NCBI GenBank assembly: GCA_949299185.1
Contig: CASFZR010000015.1
Span: forward strand, 1 to 38,067
Direction: 5' to 3'
Source: an uncultured Spirochaetales bacterium
GTDB taxonomy: Bacteria; Spirochaetota; Spirochaetia; Sphaerochaetales; Sphaerochaetaceae
Length of the DNA stretch: 38,067 bases
Part shown: in pieces, positions 16,897-24,590 of the stretch
Position numbering within the stretch: position 1 is the stretch's first letter
How the letters are laid out: every line of letters starts with the position of its first letter
Position numbers and translations under genes: made by a program
Notes under the pieces: model-generated
Database searches by the model: none
Seen by the model: the letters and a program-made list of their open reading frames with translations, nothing else
Told to the model about the DNA's origin: nothing

Positions 16897-17523
16897 ATGA
16901 GTGAGTTCATGTCATATGATCCGTGGGCGAAGGTTACCACGAGGAACGGGATCGCAGGTGATGAGATCATCAGCATGCTGCAGAAGTCGATACGCCGCGG
17001 CCTTGAGCATAATGCCCTTGCCGCCGCCTACGAGATGTACATCACGAGTCCGCAGTTCGAGGACAAGATGTGGAGGCGTCTCCTCTCCATAAGCGTGGAG
17101 GATATCGGATTCGGGGATGTCCATGCCCCTGAGCTGATCTACACGCTCTACAACATGCGCAAGGAGTTCCTCTATCAGGATGGGGACCGCCCGATGTTCT
17201 TCGTCCATGCCATCCGCTATCTCTGCCGCCAGAAGAAGGAGAGATCCAGCGATAACGTGAAGAACATGCTGATCAAGGACTTCGCCCATGGCCGCGTGGC
17301 TGAGGTCCCTGACTACGCCTATGACCTCCATACCGCGAAGGGAAGGGCGATGGGACGCGATGAGGTCCACTTCCTTACCGAGGCGAGCAAGGTCATACCG
17401 CAGCTCGAGGGTGAGGATATCAAGAAGATATACCAGGAGTATCTTGAGTACTGTGAGCATGAGAAGGAGGACACCGGAAAGCCCGAGGTCGCTCCGTTCG
17501 AGTACAATAGCTGGCAGTATTGA
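16897..17523 (+). CDS. Stand-alone RarA/MgsA C-terminal-domain-like protein, copy 2
   Basis: A 208-residue paralogue of the protein at 13223. They share YDPWxK at the start, a LQKxIRRGxExNA segment, the hallmark 'SISVEDIGFGDVHAPEL', an ERSSDN stretch, EVPDYAYDLHT and a late EASKVxPxxEG. It again resembles the helical C-terminal domain of RarA with no AAA+ domain attached, and it has a longer charged tail ending in NSWQY. The ribosome site AAAGGGG overlaps the end of the permease gene. Its stop overlaps the start of the phosphodiesterase by one base, so it is firmly in the operon. The function is unknown; two copies in one sugar-import operon suggest a hetero-oligomer. Confidence 0.72.
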   Translation: MSEFMSYDPWAKVTTRNGIAGDEIISMLQKSIRRGLEHNALAAAYEMYITSPQFEDKMWRRLLSISVEDIGFGDVHAPELIYTLYNMRKEFLYQDGDRPMFFVHAIRYLCRQKKERSSDNVKNMLIKDFAHGRVAEVPDYAYDLHTAKGRAMGRDEVHFLTEASKVIPQLEGEDIKKIYQEYLEYCEHEKEDTGKPEVAPFEYNSWQY

Positions 17524-18629
17524 TGAAGGCCGCGCTCATATCGATAGATGGGCTTGATCATGAGGACCTCCCTGCTTTCTCCCGTACGGAGAGCCTAGGG
17601 AGGCTCATTGCCTCGGCTCAGATCGCGAGAAGCAGGGCCATAACCCCGGCCCAGACTTATCCCTGCCATGCATCGGTGCTGTCTGGATGCTATCCGGAGC
17701 ATACGGGCGTCGTAGATAACCTCTCCCATCCTGGCCTCTCATGGCAATGGTGGAGGAGCGCGATACGGACGCCCATCATCACAGACCTGGCCAGGGAGGC
17801 TGGGCTCTCCACGGCCTCTGTCTGCTTTCCCATGACGGCCGGTGCTGATATAGACTGCCTGGTTCCTGAGATCTGGGCGGAGAAGCCTGATGATGATACC
17901 GATCCGGTGTTCCAGGCCTCATGCTCGGAGAAGGGCTACCGGTACTATCTCAGGCACAAGGATAGGCTTGACTGGATGAGGACTCCCGGAATGGATCTCT
18001 TCGCGGCAGCCGTCTTCGAGGATATCATCAGGGAGGAGAGGCCTGACCTCGCGCTCCTGCACCTTTCCTATCTCGATCATCAGAAGCATCTACATGGTCC
18101 ATCGGCTCTTTCCGTGCCACATGCGGTGGACTTCATCGACACCCTCATGAAGGGTGTTCTTGATGCCCTCGGCGATGATTACATGGTCTTCATCATCGGA
18201 GACCATGGCCACAGGGCCCAGAGCAAGGCCCTTCCTGTCATGGTCGATGGAATGGTCGTGCATCCTACAGGCATGAGCGCTGAGATATATCTTGATGGGA
18301 TCGGTGTGGATGAGGCGGCCTCTAGGCTATCTGCCATCGAGGGCATCGCCCATGTCTACAGGAAAGAGGAGCTTCCATCGCTCCATCTGCCGCCATCCTA
18401 CGATCTCTTCGCCGTTGCCGCTGAGGGCTATGCGTTCAGCCCATCCGGGAAGGTGACTCCCTCAGGCCATGGCTACGTCGGGGACGATGGGCCTTATCCT
18501 CCGTTCATCGCGTATGGACTGCCATTCACGTTTGTGCGCAAGGAGTGTTCGCTTGTAGATGAGGCCCCGACGGTCCTCAAGGCGCTTGGCGTTGATATGC
18601 CAGGAGCGGATGGTACTGCCTTGATATAA
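17523..18629 (+). CDS. Cytoplasmic nucleotide pyrophosphatase/phosphodiesterase (alkaline phosphatase superfamily)
   Basis: A 368-residue protein related to type I phosphodiesterases/nucleotide pyrophosphatases. Metal ligands and nucleophile are recognisable: D9 in ISIDG, candidate nucleophile T45 in AQTYPCHAS, the pair in LSYLDHQKH, GDHGH, and a late SGHGY histidine. No signal peptide is present, so it should act inside the cell on an imported phosphodiester or on a nucleotide-linked compound. Its start overlaps the RarA-like gene's stop (TGATG), and it is the last gene before a hairpin. Together with the importer this resembles the logic of the Ugp system (uptake plus internal phosphodiesterase), although the enzyme family is different. 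The substrate is not determined. Confidence 0.85.
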   Translation: MKAALISIDGLDHEDLPAFSRTESLGRLIASAQIARSRAITPAQTYPCHASVLSGCYPEHTGVVDNLSHPGLSWQWWRSAIRTPIITDLAREAGLSTASVCFPMTAGADIDCLVPEIWAEKPDDDTDPVFQASCSEKGYRYYLRHKDRLDWMRTPGMDLFAAAVFEDIIREERPDLALLHLSYLDHQKHLHGPSALSVPHAVDFIDTLMKGVLDALGDDYMVFIIGDHGHRAQSKALPVMVDGMVVHPTGMSAEIYLDGIGVDEAASRLSAIEGIAHVYRKEELPSLHLPPSYDLFAVAAEGYAFSPSGKVTPSGHGYVGDDGPYPPFIAYGLPFTFVRKECSLVDEAPTVLKALGVDMPGADGTALI

Positions 18630-18638
18630 GAATAAGAG

Positions 18639-18670
18639 TCGTGGCAGCACCTTTTACGGCACTGCCACGA
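18639..18670. terminator. Hairpin between convergent genes, probable bidirectional terminator
   Basis: Perfect 9-bp inverted repeat TCGTGGCAG (18639-18647) and CTGCCACGA (18662-18670) with a 14-base loop. It lies between the ends of the phosphodiesterase gene and the BspA-like gene. There is no clear T run on either side, so it may act as an mRNA 3' stabiliser or a Rho-dependent stop. Confidence 0.55.
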
Positions 18671-18676
18671 TCGCGT

Positions 18677-19768
18677 TCAACGCTTGATCACGCTTGCTTG
18701 CGCATCCTCGAATGCGTCAGGATCGATATCAGCATTTGAGCAGTACATGATGATTTCCGGTATCCAGGCTCCCTGGAAGCACCTGTATCCTATTTCCTCC
18801 ACGCCCTCAGGAATCGTCAGAGAGGGGAATATGCTGGTAGACCAGAATGCGTATCTGTCGATCTTCCTCACCGATTCCGGGATGAAGTCATCACCATTCT
18901 CTGCCCAGATATAGGAAAGGGCGAATGGTCCGATTACCTCCACGCCTTCGGGGATTGCCTCCACATATGGCCGTTCATTGCGGTATTCGCCGTTATCACC
19001 TGGCAGCGTCACTGTAATCAGCGTCTTCCCGTCTTCTGAGAGTATCATGCCATCGACGATGTTTAGATTCTTGTTATCCTTCGTGAAGATCGCGCTGGGC
19101 TTTCCGTTGATGAAGGCCTCTGGGTCGATGTATTCAAGGGAGTCGGGCAGCACTATTTCCTCAAGATGTGACAGCCTTGTGTCGTCAGGGTCAGCAAGTA
19201 GGCAGGCCTTTCCGATGGACCTTATTCCTTCCGGTACCATCACTATCTCCATGTTGGCGATATTGAACGTCACTGTGCCGGTAGCGGGCTTCTGTCCGTC
19301 CGTGAAGATGAAGACAAGCTCAGCCTTGGTCTTGTCATATAGCACGCCATCGATGATCTCGAATGTCTCGTTGCCCTCGCTGATGATGACATCGTATCTC
19401 CATGGCTCTGTGATGTATTCAGGAAGGAATACCGTCGCATTGGCTGGTATCATTATGCGGCTGCCTTCGATGAACGGGAAGGAGATGGTGTCTATGGCGT
19501 CCTTCGCCTTAGCCATTGGGAAGAGCGAGCCGTCGGGATTCACCCTGTAAGCCTCTCTTCCTCCATGCTCTCCCAGCTTGTAGATGATGGGGTAGCCATC
19601 AAGGCAGTGATTCCCGTCGTATTCATATCCTGATGGTATCTCGCTGACGATGCTGCGTCCGTCATCCGAGAGCTGGAGGACTGTAGCCTCCGTATCTGAG
19701 CCGAATGCGACTGCGGTACAGCAGAGCGCAATGACCATGAGCATGGCCATCCAGCTTTTCCGTTTCAT
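18677..19768 (-). CDS. BspA-like leucine-rich-repeat surface protein
   Basis: A 363-residue secreted protein. Residues 1-23 form a signal peptide (MKRKSWMAML then a hydrophobic run ending AVAFG). The mature part carries LRR_5/BspA-type repeats, readable as repeated 'VPEGIRSIGKACL', 'LPDSLEYIDPEAF', 'IPEGVEVIGPFAL', 'IPESVRKIDRYAFW' and 'IPEGVEEIGYRCFQ' units. Proteins of this kind in Treponema, Tannerella and gut or oral bacteria mediate adhesion to host proteins and cells. The start at 19768 gives a clean signal peptide; the longer frame to 20149 runs through the promoter and into pfp. Transcription appears to come from a promoter with a poly-G tract, so expression is probably phase variable. 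Confidence 0.88.
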   Translation of the reverse strand: MKRKSWMAMLMVIALCCTAVAFGSDTEATVLQLSDDGRSIVSEIPSGYEYDGNHCLDGYPIIYKLGEHGGREAYRVNPDGSLFPMAKAKDAIDTISFPFIEGSRIMIPANATVFLPEYITEPWRYDVIISEGNETFEIIDGVLYDKTKAELVFIFTDGQKPATGTVTFNIANMEIVMVPEGIRSIGKACLLADPDDTRLSHLEEIVLPDSLEYIDPEAFINGKPSAIFTKDNKNLNIVDGMILSEDGKTLITVTLPGDNGEYRNERPYVEAIPEGVEVIGPFALSYIWAENGDDFIPESVRKIDRYAFWSTSIFPSLTIPEGVEEIGYRCFQGAWIPEIIMYCSNADIDPDAFEDAQASVIKR

Positions 19769-19793
19769 CCTTTGTAGTGTGTATTTTAAGGAA

Positions 19794-19824
19794 ATTATAC
19801 CCCCCCCATGTGAGTATCTGTCAA
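19794..19824 (-). promoter_or_regulatory. Promoter with poly-G spacer, probable phase-variation switch
   Basis: On the minus strand a perfect -35 (TTGACA, plus-strand 19819-19824) and a perfect -10 (TATAAT, 19794-19799) are separated by 19 bp. Eight consecutive G (19800-19807) make up the -10-proximal part of that spacer. Loss of two G would give the optimal 17 bp. The layout matches slipped-strand promoter switches known for porA in Neisseria and tpr genes in Treponema pallidum. Transcription would begin about 20 bases before the BspA-like start codon. Confidence 0.8.
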
Positions 19825-19867
19825 TCAGGGATATGCTATCGGGAAGAAACAATCGGTGGATAATAGA

Positions 19868-19891
19868 GGGGCCACTATATGCAGTAGCCCC
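19868..19891 (-). terminator. Hairpin terminator after pfp
   Basis: A 9-bp stem reading GGGGCTACT and AGTGGCCCC on the minus strand, with a six-base loop and one G-T pair, about 11 bases past the pfp stop codon. The following TCTATTATCC is only moderately T-rich. Confidence 0.6.
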
Positions 19892-19902
19892 ATCGTCTTC
19901 GT

Positions 19903-21561
19903 TTACTCCTCGGCCTCGAGCCTGAGCGTGATCGTTGTCGCGTCGCATAGCTCCGATGGTCCGAAGTACTGGATCGCTCCAGGGTAGTGGTAGCAGGTCT
20001 CGGCAGCCCACTTTGCGCGTCTCTTGGAGAACTCCTTGAAAGGCTTTCCCTCTAGGTCCACGAGCGCCTTCTTTATTACCGGCTTGTCCTTGCCGCCACG
20101 TCTCTCTATATCCATCATCTTCGTGAGCGGCATGCCTCCCGCGGTCCACTCATCTGCGTTCTTCGCGAGGTTCTTCACCGATGACATGTATCCTGTGCAT
20201 CCGCACTGTATCAGCAGGAACGCCGTGTATCCGAGCGAGTAGCAGTAGTCAGCGTCGAAGTTGGATGGGAACGCGGCTCTTCCCTCATAGCCGAAGAAGT
20301 GGTGGAGCGGGCTGAACCTGCCGTTGTACTTACCCTCCTGCTTCAGCTCCTGGAGCCTTCCCGCGACGATCTTCGACAGGAGCTTCTCCGTCTCTATCCT
20401 CGATACCTGTACGTTGCCATGGGGATCGCGATCCATCAGGAGCTGTTCCTGGATGTCCAGCGGAAGCATGTTGAAGACCCTCATCGATTCCACCGAGAGC
20501 GATGCTGTGAGGAAGCCCAGCCTCTCATCCCAGGAGGGAAGGCGGGCGAATCTGTCGCCGTTCTTGGCCAGCGTCTCGTTTATCTCGGATATCAGCTGGC
20601 GGACCTCGGGCACGAACTCGATGAGGCCCTCAGGGACTATGACGATACCGAAGTTGAAGCCCTGCGTCGCCCTCTTCACCACGCTGTCCGCGATGGTGTC
20701 AGCGATCGTGGCGAGATCCGTACCGTCCCTCTCCACCTCCTCGGAGATCAGGCAGATGTTCGGGTGTGTCTGCAGCGCGCACTCAAGCGCGATGTGGGAT
20801 GCTGAGCGGCCCATCAGCTTGATGAAGTGCCAGTACTTCTTGGCGCTGTTGGCGTCCCTCATGATATTCCCGATAAGCTCTGAGTATGTCTTCGTTGCCG
20901 TGTCGAAGCCGAAGGACGCTTCTATGTCATCATTGCGAAGGTCCCCGTCGATCGTCTTCGGGCATCCGATGACCTGGCAGTCTATCTCATGCTCAGCGAA
21001 GTACTCCGCGAGCATGGCGGCGTTGGTGTTCGAGTCATCGCCGCCGATGATGACGATCGCGGTCATGCCATGCTTCTTCGCGACCTCCCCGACGATCATG
21101 AACTGCTCCTCTGTCTCCAGCTTGGTGCGTCCTGATCCGATCATATCGAAGCCGCCTGTGTTGCGGTACTTGGCGATCGTGTCAGCGGTGAGGGTGATGT
21201 AGTTGTCCTCAAGAAGCCCGCTTGGACCTCCCTTGAAGCCGAGGAGTATGTTATCATCACCGGCTTCCTTCAATGCGTCATAGAGTCCTGCTATGACATT
21301 GTGTCCGCCGGGCGCCTGTCCGCCGGAGAGGATCACGCCCACCACATGCTTCTTCGCCTTGGGCTTCTTCCCCTTCGTTCCGAAGTACAGCTCCTTCTGG
21401 CCATATAGCTTCGGGAAGAGTTCCTTTATCTTCTCCTCATCGCCGCTTGCCGTGGTGGCGTCTCCCTCCGTCACGGCTATTCCCTTGATGCCTCCTCTGA
21501 GCAGCTTGGGAAGCTTCGGCTGGTATGAGTATCTTACGGATTGCAGTGTCGAGTATTCCAT
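19903..21561 (-). CDS. pfp: Pyrophosphate-dependent 6-phosphofructokinase, long form
   Basis: Catalyses the reversible PPi-dependent phosphorylation of fructose 6-phosphate, replacing ATP-PFK in glycolysis. Its 552 residues match the long PPi-PFK class known from Borrelia, Treponema and plant beta subunits. Motifs: GGQAPGGHN (80-88), GGDDSNTNA (173-181; the Asp after GGD is the PPi-specificity position), PKTIDGD (201-207; Lys and catalytic Asp), and [11 protein letters not shown]. The start has a GGAGG ribosome site on the minus strand. It is divergent from the YaiI-family gene. This is one of the stronger hints to a spirochaete host. Confidence 0.94.
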   Translation of the reverse strand: MEYSTLQSVRYSYQPKLPKLLRGGIKGIAVTEGDATTASGDEEKIKELFPKLYGQKELYFGTKGKKPKAKKHVVGVILSGGQAPGGHNVIAGLYDALKEAGDDNILLGFKGGPSGLLEDNYITLTADTIAKYRNTGGFDMIGSGRTKLETEEQFMIVGEVAKKHGMTAIVIIGGDDSNTNAAMLAEYFAEHEIDCQVIGCPKTIDGDLRNDDIEASFGFDTATKTYSELIGNIMRDANSAKKYWHFIKLMGRSASHIALECALQTHPNICLISEEVERDGTDLATIADTIADSVVKRATQGFNFGIVIVPEGLIEFVPEVRQLISEINETLAKNGDRFARLPSWDERLGFLTASLSVESMRVFNMLPLDIQEQLLMDRDPHGNVQVSRIETEKLLSKIVAGRLQELKQEGKYNGRFSPLHHFFGYEGRAAFPSNFDADYCYSLGYTAFLLIQCGCTGYMSSVKNLAKNADEWTAGGMPLTKMMDIERRGGKDKPVIKKALVDLEGKPFKEFSKRRAKWAAETCYHYPGAIQYFGPSELCDATTITLRLEAEE

Positions 21562-21604
21562 CTGGACCTCCTATACTCTCTATAGTAATTCAGAGGCAAA
21601 AGTA

Positions 21605-21633
21605 TTTCCACATCAATACCTCTCTGCTACCAT
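21605..21633 (+). promoter_or_regulatory. Promoter of YaiI-family gene, predicts leaderless mRNA
   Basis: TTTCCA (21605-21610) and TACCAT (21628-21633) with 17-bp spacing. The ATG at 21641 lies only seven bases after the -10 box, so transcription would start at or next to the A of ATG. The gene lacks a Shine-Dalgarno sequence, consistent with this. Confidence 0.4.
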
Positions 21634-21640
21634 CGAAAAC

Positions 21641-22186
21641 ATGGCAAGGATATACATAGATGCGGATTCCCTTCCGGAGCGCCATCGCTCGATAGTCCTG
21701 AGACGTATCGTCGGCAAGACCCATAGCGCGTGGTTCGTAGCCGATCGCTCACTGAAGGATGTGGAGAGGGCGATAGAGGAGGATAAGCGGCTCCGGCGCG
21801 CTCCCTTCCGGGATACACTCACGCGTGAGGAGGCGAGGAAGATCGGCTCGGAGATCCATATGATCGTGGTGGAGAGCGGTGCTGACAGTGCCGATGACGA
21901 GATCGTGAGGATCGCGGAGGCGCCTGCGCTGGCCATCACCCATGATATCCCTCTCGCGGCAAGGCTGCTGGAGAAGGGGCTCGTGGTCATCGATGACCGT
22001 GGCGGCCGCTACGAGGAGGGAAGCATCAGGGAGCGCCTTTCCGAGCGGAGCAACAACAAGGTCTTCAGGGAGATGGGCCTCTTCGACCTTCCCTCCAAGC
22101 GCTTCGATGAGCGCACGATTCAGCGTTTTGCCGCTGCCTTCGATCATTCAATCATAGAATTAGATAAGAATAATATTCCAAAATAA
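21641..22186 (+). CDS. YaiI/YqxD family protein (DUF188, UPF0178)
   Basis: A 181-residue member of the UPF0178 family, small proteins with a PIN-like fold and no settled function. The N-terminal YIDADSLP matches the family's DADxCP signature with Leu in place of the usual Cys. 'ESGADSADDEIVRIA' and 'THDIPLAARLLEKG' match the family's second and third conserved blocks. The C-terminal part (RSNNKVFREMG onward) resembles the family's usual tail but is slightly longer. The start was set at ATG 21641 from the family N-terminus; a longer frame from 21293 runs through pfp. Confidence 0.85.
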   Translation: MARIYIDADSLPERHRSIVLRRIVGKTHSAWFVADRSLKDVERAIEEDKRLRRAPFRDTLTREEARKIGSEIHMIVVESGADSADDEIVRIAEAPALAITHDIPLAARLLEKGLVVIDDRGGRYEEGSIRERLSERSNNKVFREMGLFDLPSKRFDERTIQRFAAAFDHSIIELDKNNIPK

Positions 22187-22238
22187 GAATATAATACTAG
22201 ATGTTGTCAAAAGTCAGGAGCCAAAGCGTATATTGGTT

Positions 22239-22760
22239 ATGTACGTAATGCTTAGAGAAGAAATGCCTGAGCTTCGGAGGTTCCTGGAGAGGAGGGGATA
22301 TAGGACCGTGGTGATACCCGATGGCCCGATCGGCCTATCGGGCGCGCTGCTGCTCGTCCATCCTTCGATCGCCGAGATCCTCACCGAGTCCTTCAATGCC
22401 GGCCATTCCATGAGGCTCATCATCATAGTCGATGAGTGCGAGGTCTTCCTCGTCTCGACGCTCCTTCCTGACGCCGTGGTCCTTTCCCACGCCTCGAAGA
22501 CCCTCCGTAATGATATCATCAGGGGATTGTCTGGGTATTGCATGAATAAGAGAAAGGCGCCTCTCCTTACCGATCCGGAGAAGCGCCTTCTGCATATGCT
22601 GAGCTTCGGCGTCACCAACAAGGAGCTGGCTAAGCGCCTGAAGCGGAGCGAGAGGACGGTACGCCGCCTCAAGGAGTCGCTCTATGAGAAGACAGGGCTA
22701 GTCTCCTCCCAGCAGCTGCTGCTCTACTCGCTCTTCCGTCTTAGTACTCGCAGCTCTTGA
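22239..22760 (+). CDS. LuxR-type HTH transcriptional regulator
   Basis: A 173-residue protein with a C-terminal LuxR/GerE DNA-binding domain at about residues 107-165. It includes [21 protein letters not shown] and [18 protein letters not shown]. The N-terminal 100 residues show alternating strands and helices like a receiver domain, but the acidic pocket and phospho-acceptor Asp are not evident, so it is probably a pseudo-receiver. The start is uncertain: TTG 22233, ATG 22239 and ATG 22248 are in frame and none is well placed behind AGGAG at 22216-22220. The 3' end overlaps the convergent asnS by 20 bases. The target genes are unknown. Confidence 0.8.
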   Translation: MYVMLREEMPELRRFLERRGYRTVVIPDGPIGLSGALLLVHPSIAEILTESFNAGHSMRLIIIVDECEVFLVSTLLPDAVVLSHASKTLRNDIIRGLSGYCMNKRKAPLLTDPEKRLLHMLSFGVTNKELAKRLKRSERTVRRLKESLYEKTGLVSSQQLLLYSLFRLSTRSS

Positions 22761-24123
22761 CGTAGCGCGGATAAGGGATGACATCACGGATGTTGGCCAC
22801 TCCTGTGACGTACTGTACCGCGCGCTCGAAGCCAAGTCCGAATCCGGAGTGGGGGACGCTGCCGTACCTGCGCAGGTCGAGGTACCACCAGTAGGCGCTC
22901 TCGTCGAGACCAAGCTCCTTCATCCTCTCCTTCAGCACGTCGAGCCTGTACTCCCTCTCGGAGCCTCCGATGATCTCACCGAGCCTCGGAGCCAGCACAT
23001 CCATCGCCCTTACCGTCTTCCCGTCATCGTTCATCTTCATGTAGAACGCCTTGATATCCTTCGGGTAGTCGGTGACGATGACAGGACGCTTCGCGATCTC
23101 CTCCGTGAGGAAGCGCTCATGCTCGCTCTGTATCTCCACGCCCCACTTCACGGGGAACTCGAAGCGGTCGTTGTGCTTTTCCAGTATCTTCACGGCATCG
23201 GTGTAGGTCATATGCTCGAACGGGCTCTCTATCACATGCTCAAGCGTCTCCCTGACGCCGGAGAGGACGAAGCTGGAGAAGAACTCCATGTCCTCGGCGT
23301 TCTTGTCCAGGACGGCGGAGAAGATGTACTTGAGGAACCTCTCCGCGATATCCATATCCCCTTCAAGGGTGCAGAAGGCCATCTCCGGCTCGATCATCCA
23401 GAACTCGGCGAGATGGCGCGCGGTGTTGGAGTTCTCCGCGCGGAAGGTCGGTCCGAAGGTGTAGATGTCCTTCATCGCGAGGGCATAGGTCTCTCCCTCA
23501 AGCTGTCCGGAGACGGTGAGGTTGGCGAGCTTGCCGAAGAAATCCTTGGAGTAGTCCACCTTGCCATCCTCGCCTCTGGGGATGTTCTCAAGGTCGAGCG
23601 TCGTCACCTGGAACTGCGCTCCTGCACCCTCGCAGTCGGAGGCGGAGATGAGAGGGGTGTTGACGTACACGAAGCCGTTTTCCTGGAAGAATGAATGGAC
23701 GGCGTAGGCCATCGTGTTCCTTACCCTTGTCACGGCGCCGAAGAGGTTGGTGCGCGGCCTGAGGTATGCCTTCTCCCTCAGAAACTCGACGGTGTGACGC
23801 TTCTTCTGCAGCGGATAGTCCTGGGGGCAGGTGCCGATCACGGTGAGGCTCTCTGCCTGCAGCTCCACGCTCTGGCTTGAGCCCTGCGAGCTGACGAGGC
23901 GGCCCTCGACGGCGACCGATGCGCCTGTCGTGACATCCTCCAGGTCCTTCTCTGAGAAGCGGGACCTGTCAAGCACGGCCTGGAGCCCCTTGAGGCATGA
24001 GCCGTCGCTTATCTCGATGAATGAGACGTTCTTGCTGTCTCTCCTTGTCCTGACCCAGCCTTCGGCCTTTATAGGCTCGTCGGAGGGGGCCATATGCAGT
24101 ATTTCCTTGATTCTCGTATCCAT
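22741..24123 (-). CDS. asnS: Asparaginyl-tRNA synthetase
   Basis: Class IIb aminoacyl-tRNA synthetase charging tRNA-Asn. The 460 residues begin with an OB-fold anticodon-binding domain (about 15-105, '[20 protein letters not shown]'). The catalytic core follows: motif 1 around '[17 protein letters not shown]', motif 2 [15 protein letters not shown], and motif 3 '[15 protein letters not shown]'. 'AQFQVTTL' and IEPEMAF are typical of AsnRS against AspRS. There is no Shine-Dalgarno site, but a good promoter ends 13 bases before the ATG. With asnA also in this window, the cell makes asparagine directly and charges it directly. Confidence 0.96.
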   Translation of the reverse strand: MDTRIKEILHMAPSDEPIKAEGWVRTRRDSKNVSFIEISDGSCLKGLQAVLDRSRFSEKDLEDVTTGASVAVEGRLVSSQGSSQSVELQAESLTVIGTCPQDYPLQKKRHTVEFLREKAYLRPRTNLFGAVTRVRNTMAYAVHSFFQENGFVYVNTPLISASDCEGAGAQFQVTTLDLENIPRGEDGKVDYSKDFFGKLANLTVSGQLEGETYALAMKDIYTFGPTFRAENSNTARHLAEFWMIEPEMAFCTLEGDMDIAERFLKYIFSAVLDKNAEDMEFFSSFVLSGVRETLEHVIESPFEHMTYTDAVKILEKHNDRFEFPVKWGVEIQSEHERFLTEEIAKRPVIVTDYPKDIKAFYMKMNDDGKTVRAMDVLAPRLGEIIGGSEREYRLDVLKERMKELGLDESAYWWYLDLRRYGSVPHSGFGLGFERAVQYVTGVANIRDVIPYPRYVKSCEY

Positions 24124-24136
24124 AGTCGTTGGCGGG

Positions 24137-24166
24137 ATTATCTCACTGCGGCGCGTACACGGTCAA
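24137..24166 (-). promoter_or_regulatory. Promoter of asnS, near-leaderless
   Basis: On the minus strand TTGACC (plus-strand 24161-24166) and GATAAT (24137-24142) are separated by 18 bp. The asnS ATG (24121-24123) follows the -10 box by 13 bases, so the leader would be only about six bases. No Shine-Dalgarno sequence is present. Confidence 0.6.
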
Positions 24167-24221
24167 GCTTCGCCTGGTAAGGATTAGCTATGATAGATGG
24201 CCACATAGCTATTTCGTCTTA

Positions 24222-24249
24222 TTGACAGTCGATTCCTCACAGGTAGAAT
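24222..24249 (+). promoter_or_regulatory. Strong promoter of ArsC-like gene, predicts leaderless mRNA
   Basis: A perfect -35 TTGACA (24222-24227) and TAGAAT (24244-24249) with a 16-bp spacer. The start codon at 24258 begins nine bases after the last base of the -10 box, where transcription itself should start. The gene has no Shine-Dalgarno site. Confidence 0.65.
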
Positions 24250-24257
24250 CGTTAGGT

Positions 24258-24590
24258 ATGCTAGAAGTTATCGGCTCGATGAAATCCAAGGACACGCAGA
24301 AGGCGATACGTTATCTGAAGGAGCGGAGGATCCCGTTCCAGTTCGTGGATATCGCGAAGGCGGAGCTGGGGGAGAAGGTGTGGAGGAGCATCTTCTCCTC
24401 TGTCGATAGCCCCGACGCGCTCGTGGACAGGGATTCGAGATACTATAAGGCCAATGGCTGTGCCTATATGGAGTATGATGCCCGGGAGCTTCTGATCGAA
24501 CACCCTGAGGCGATGGTCCTTCCCGTACTGCGCAATCGCGAGAAGGCGAGGGCAGGCTGGAGCGAGGGCTTCGTGGAGGAGCTTGCATGA
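24258..24590 (+). CDS. ArsC/Spx-like thioredoxin-fold protein lacking the active-site cysteine
   Basis: A 110-residue protein of the arsenate reductase/Spx family (COG1393 type), recognised by the MKSKDTQKAIRYLKERRIPFQ opening, then FVDI, a long helical insertion and a C-terminal VLPVLRN segment where the family has the RPI/RP active-site arginine region. The catalytic cysteine expected in the first loop is replaced by serine (GSMKSKDT). The only cysteine lies in NGCAYMEYD, well away from the site. It is therefore unlikely to be an arsenate reductase; a regulatory or binding role is possible. Its stop is overlapped by the next gene's ATG, so the two are coupled. Confidence 0.8.
   Translation: MLEVIGSMKSKDTQKAIRYLKERRIPFQFVDIAKAELGEKVWRSIFSSVDSPDALVDRDSRYYKANGCAYMEYDARELLIEHPEAMVLPVLRNREKARAGWSEGFVEELA

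Noticed and set aside
18677..20149. Longer version of the BspA-like protein starting at 20149
   Set aside because: The extra 127 residues would be read through the promoter, the pfp terminator and the pfp 3' end, and would bury the signal peptide.
24258..24590. Arsenate reductase arsC
   Set aside because: Family fold is present but the catalytic cysteine is not, and no ars genes are nearby.
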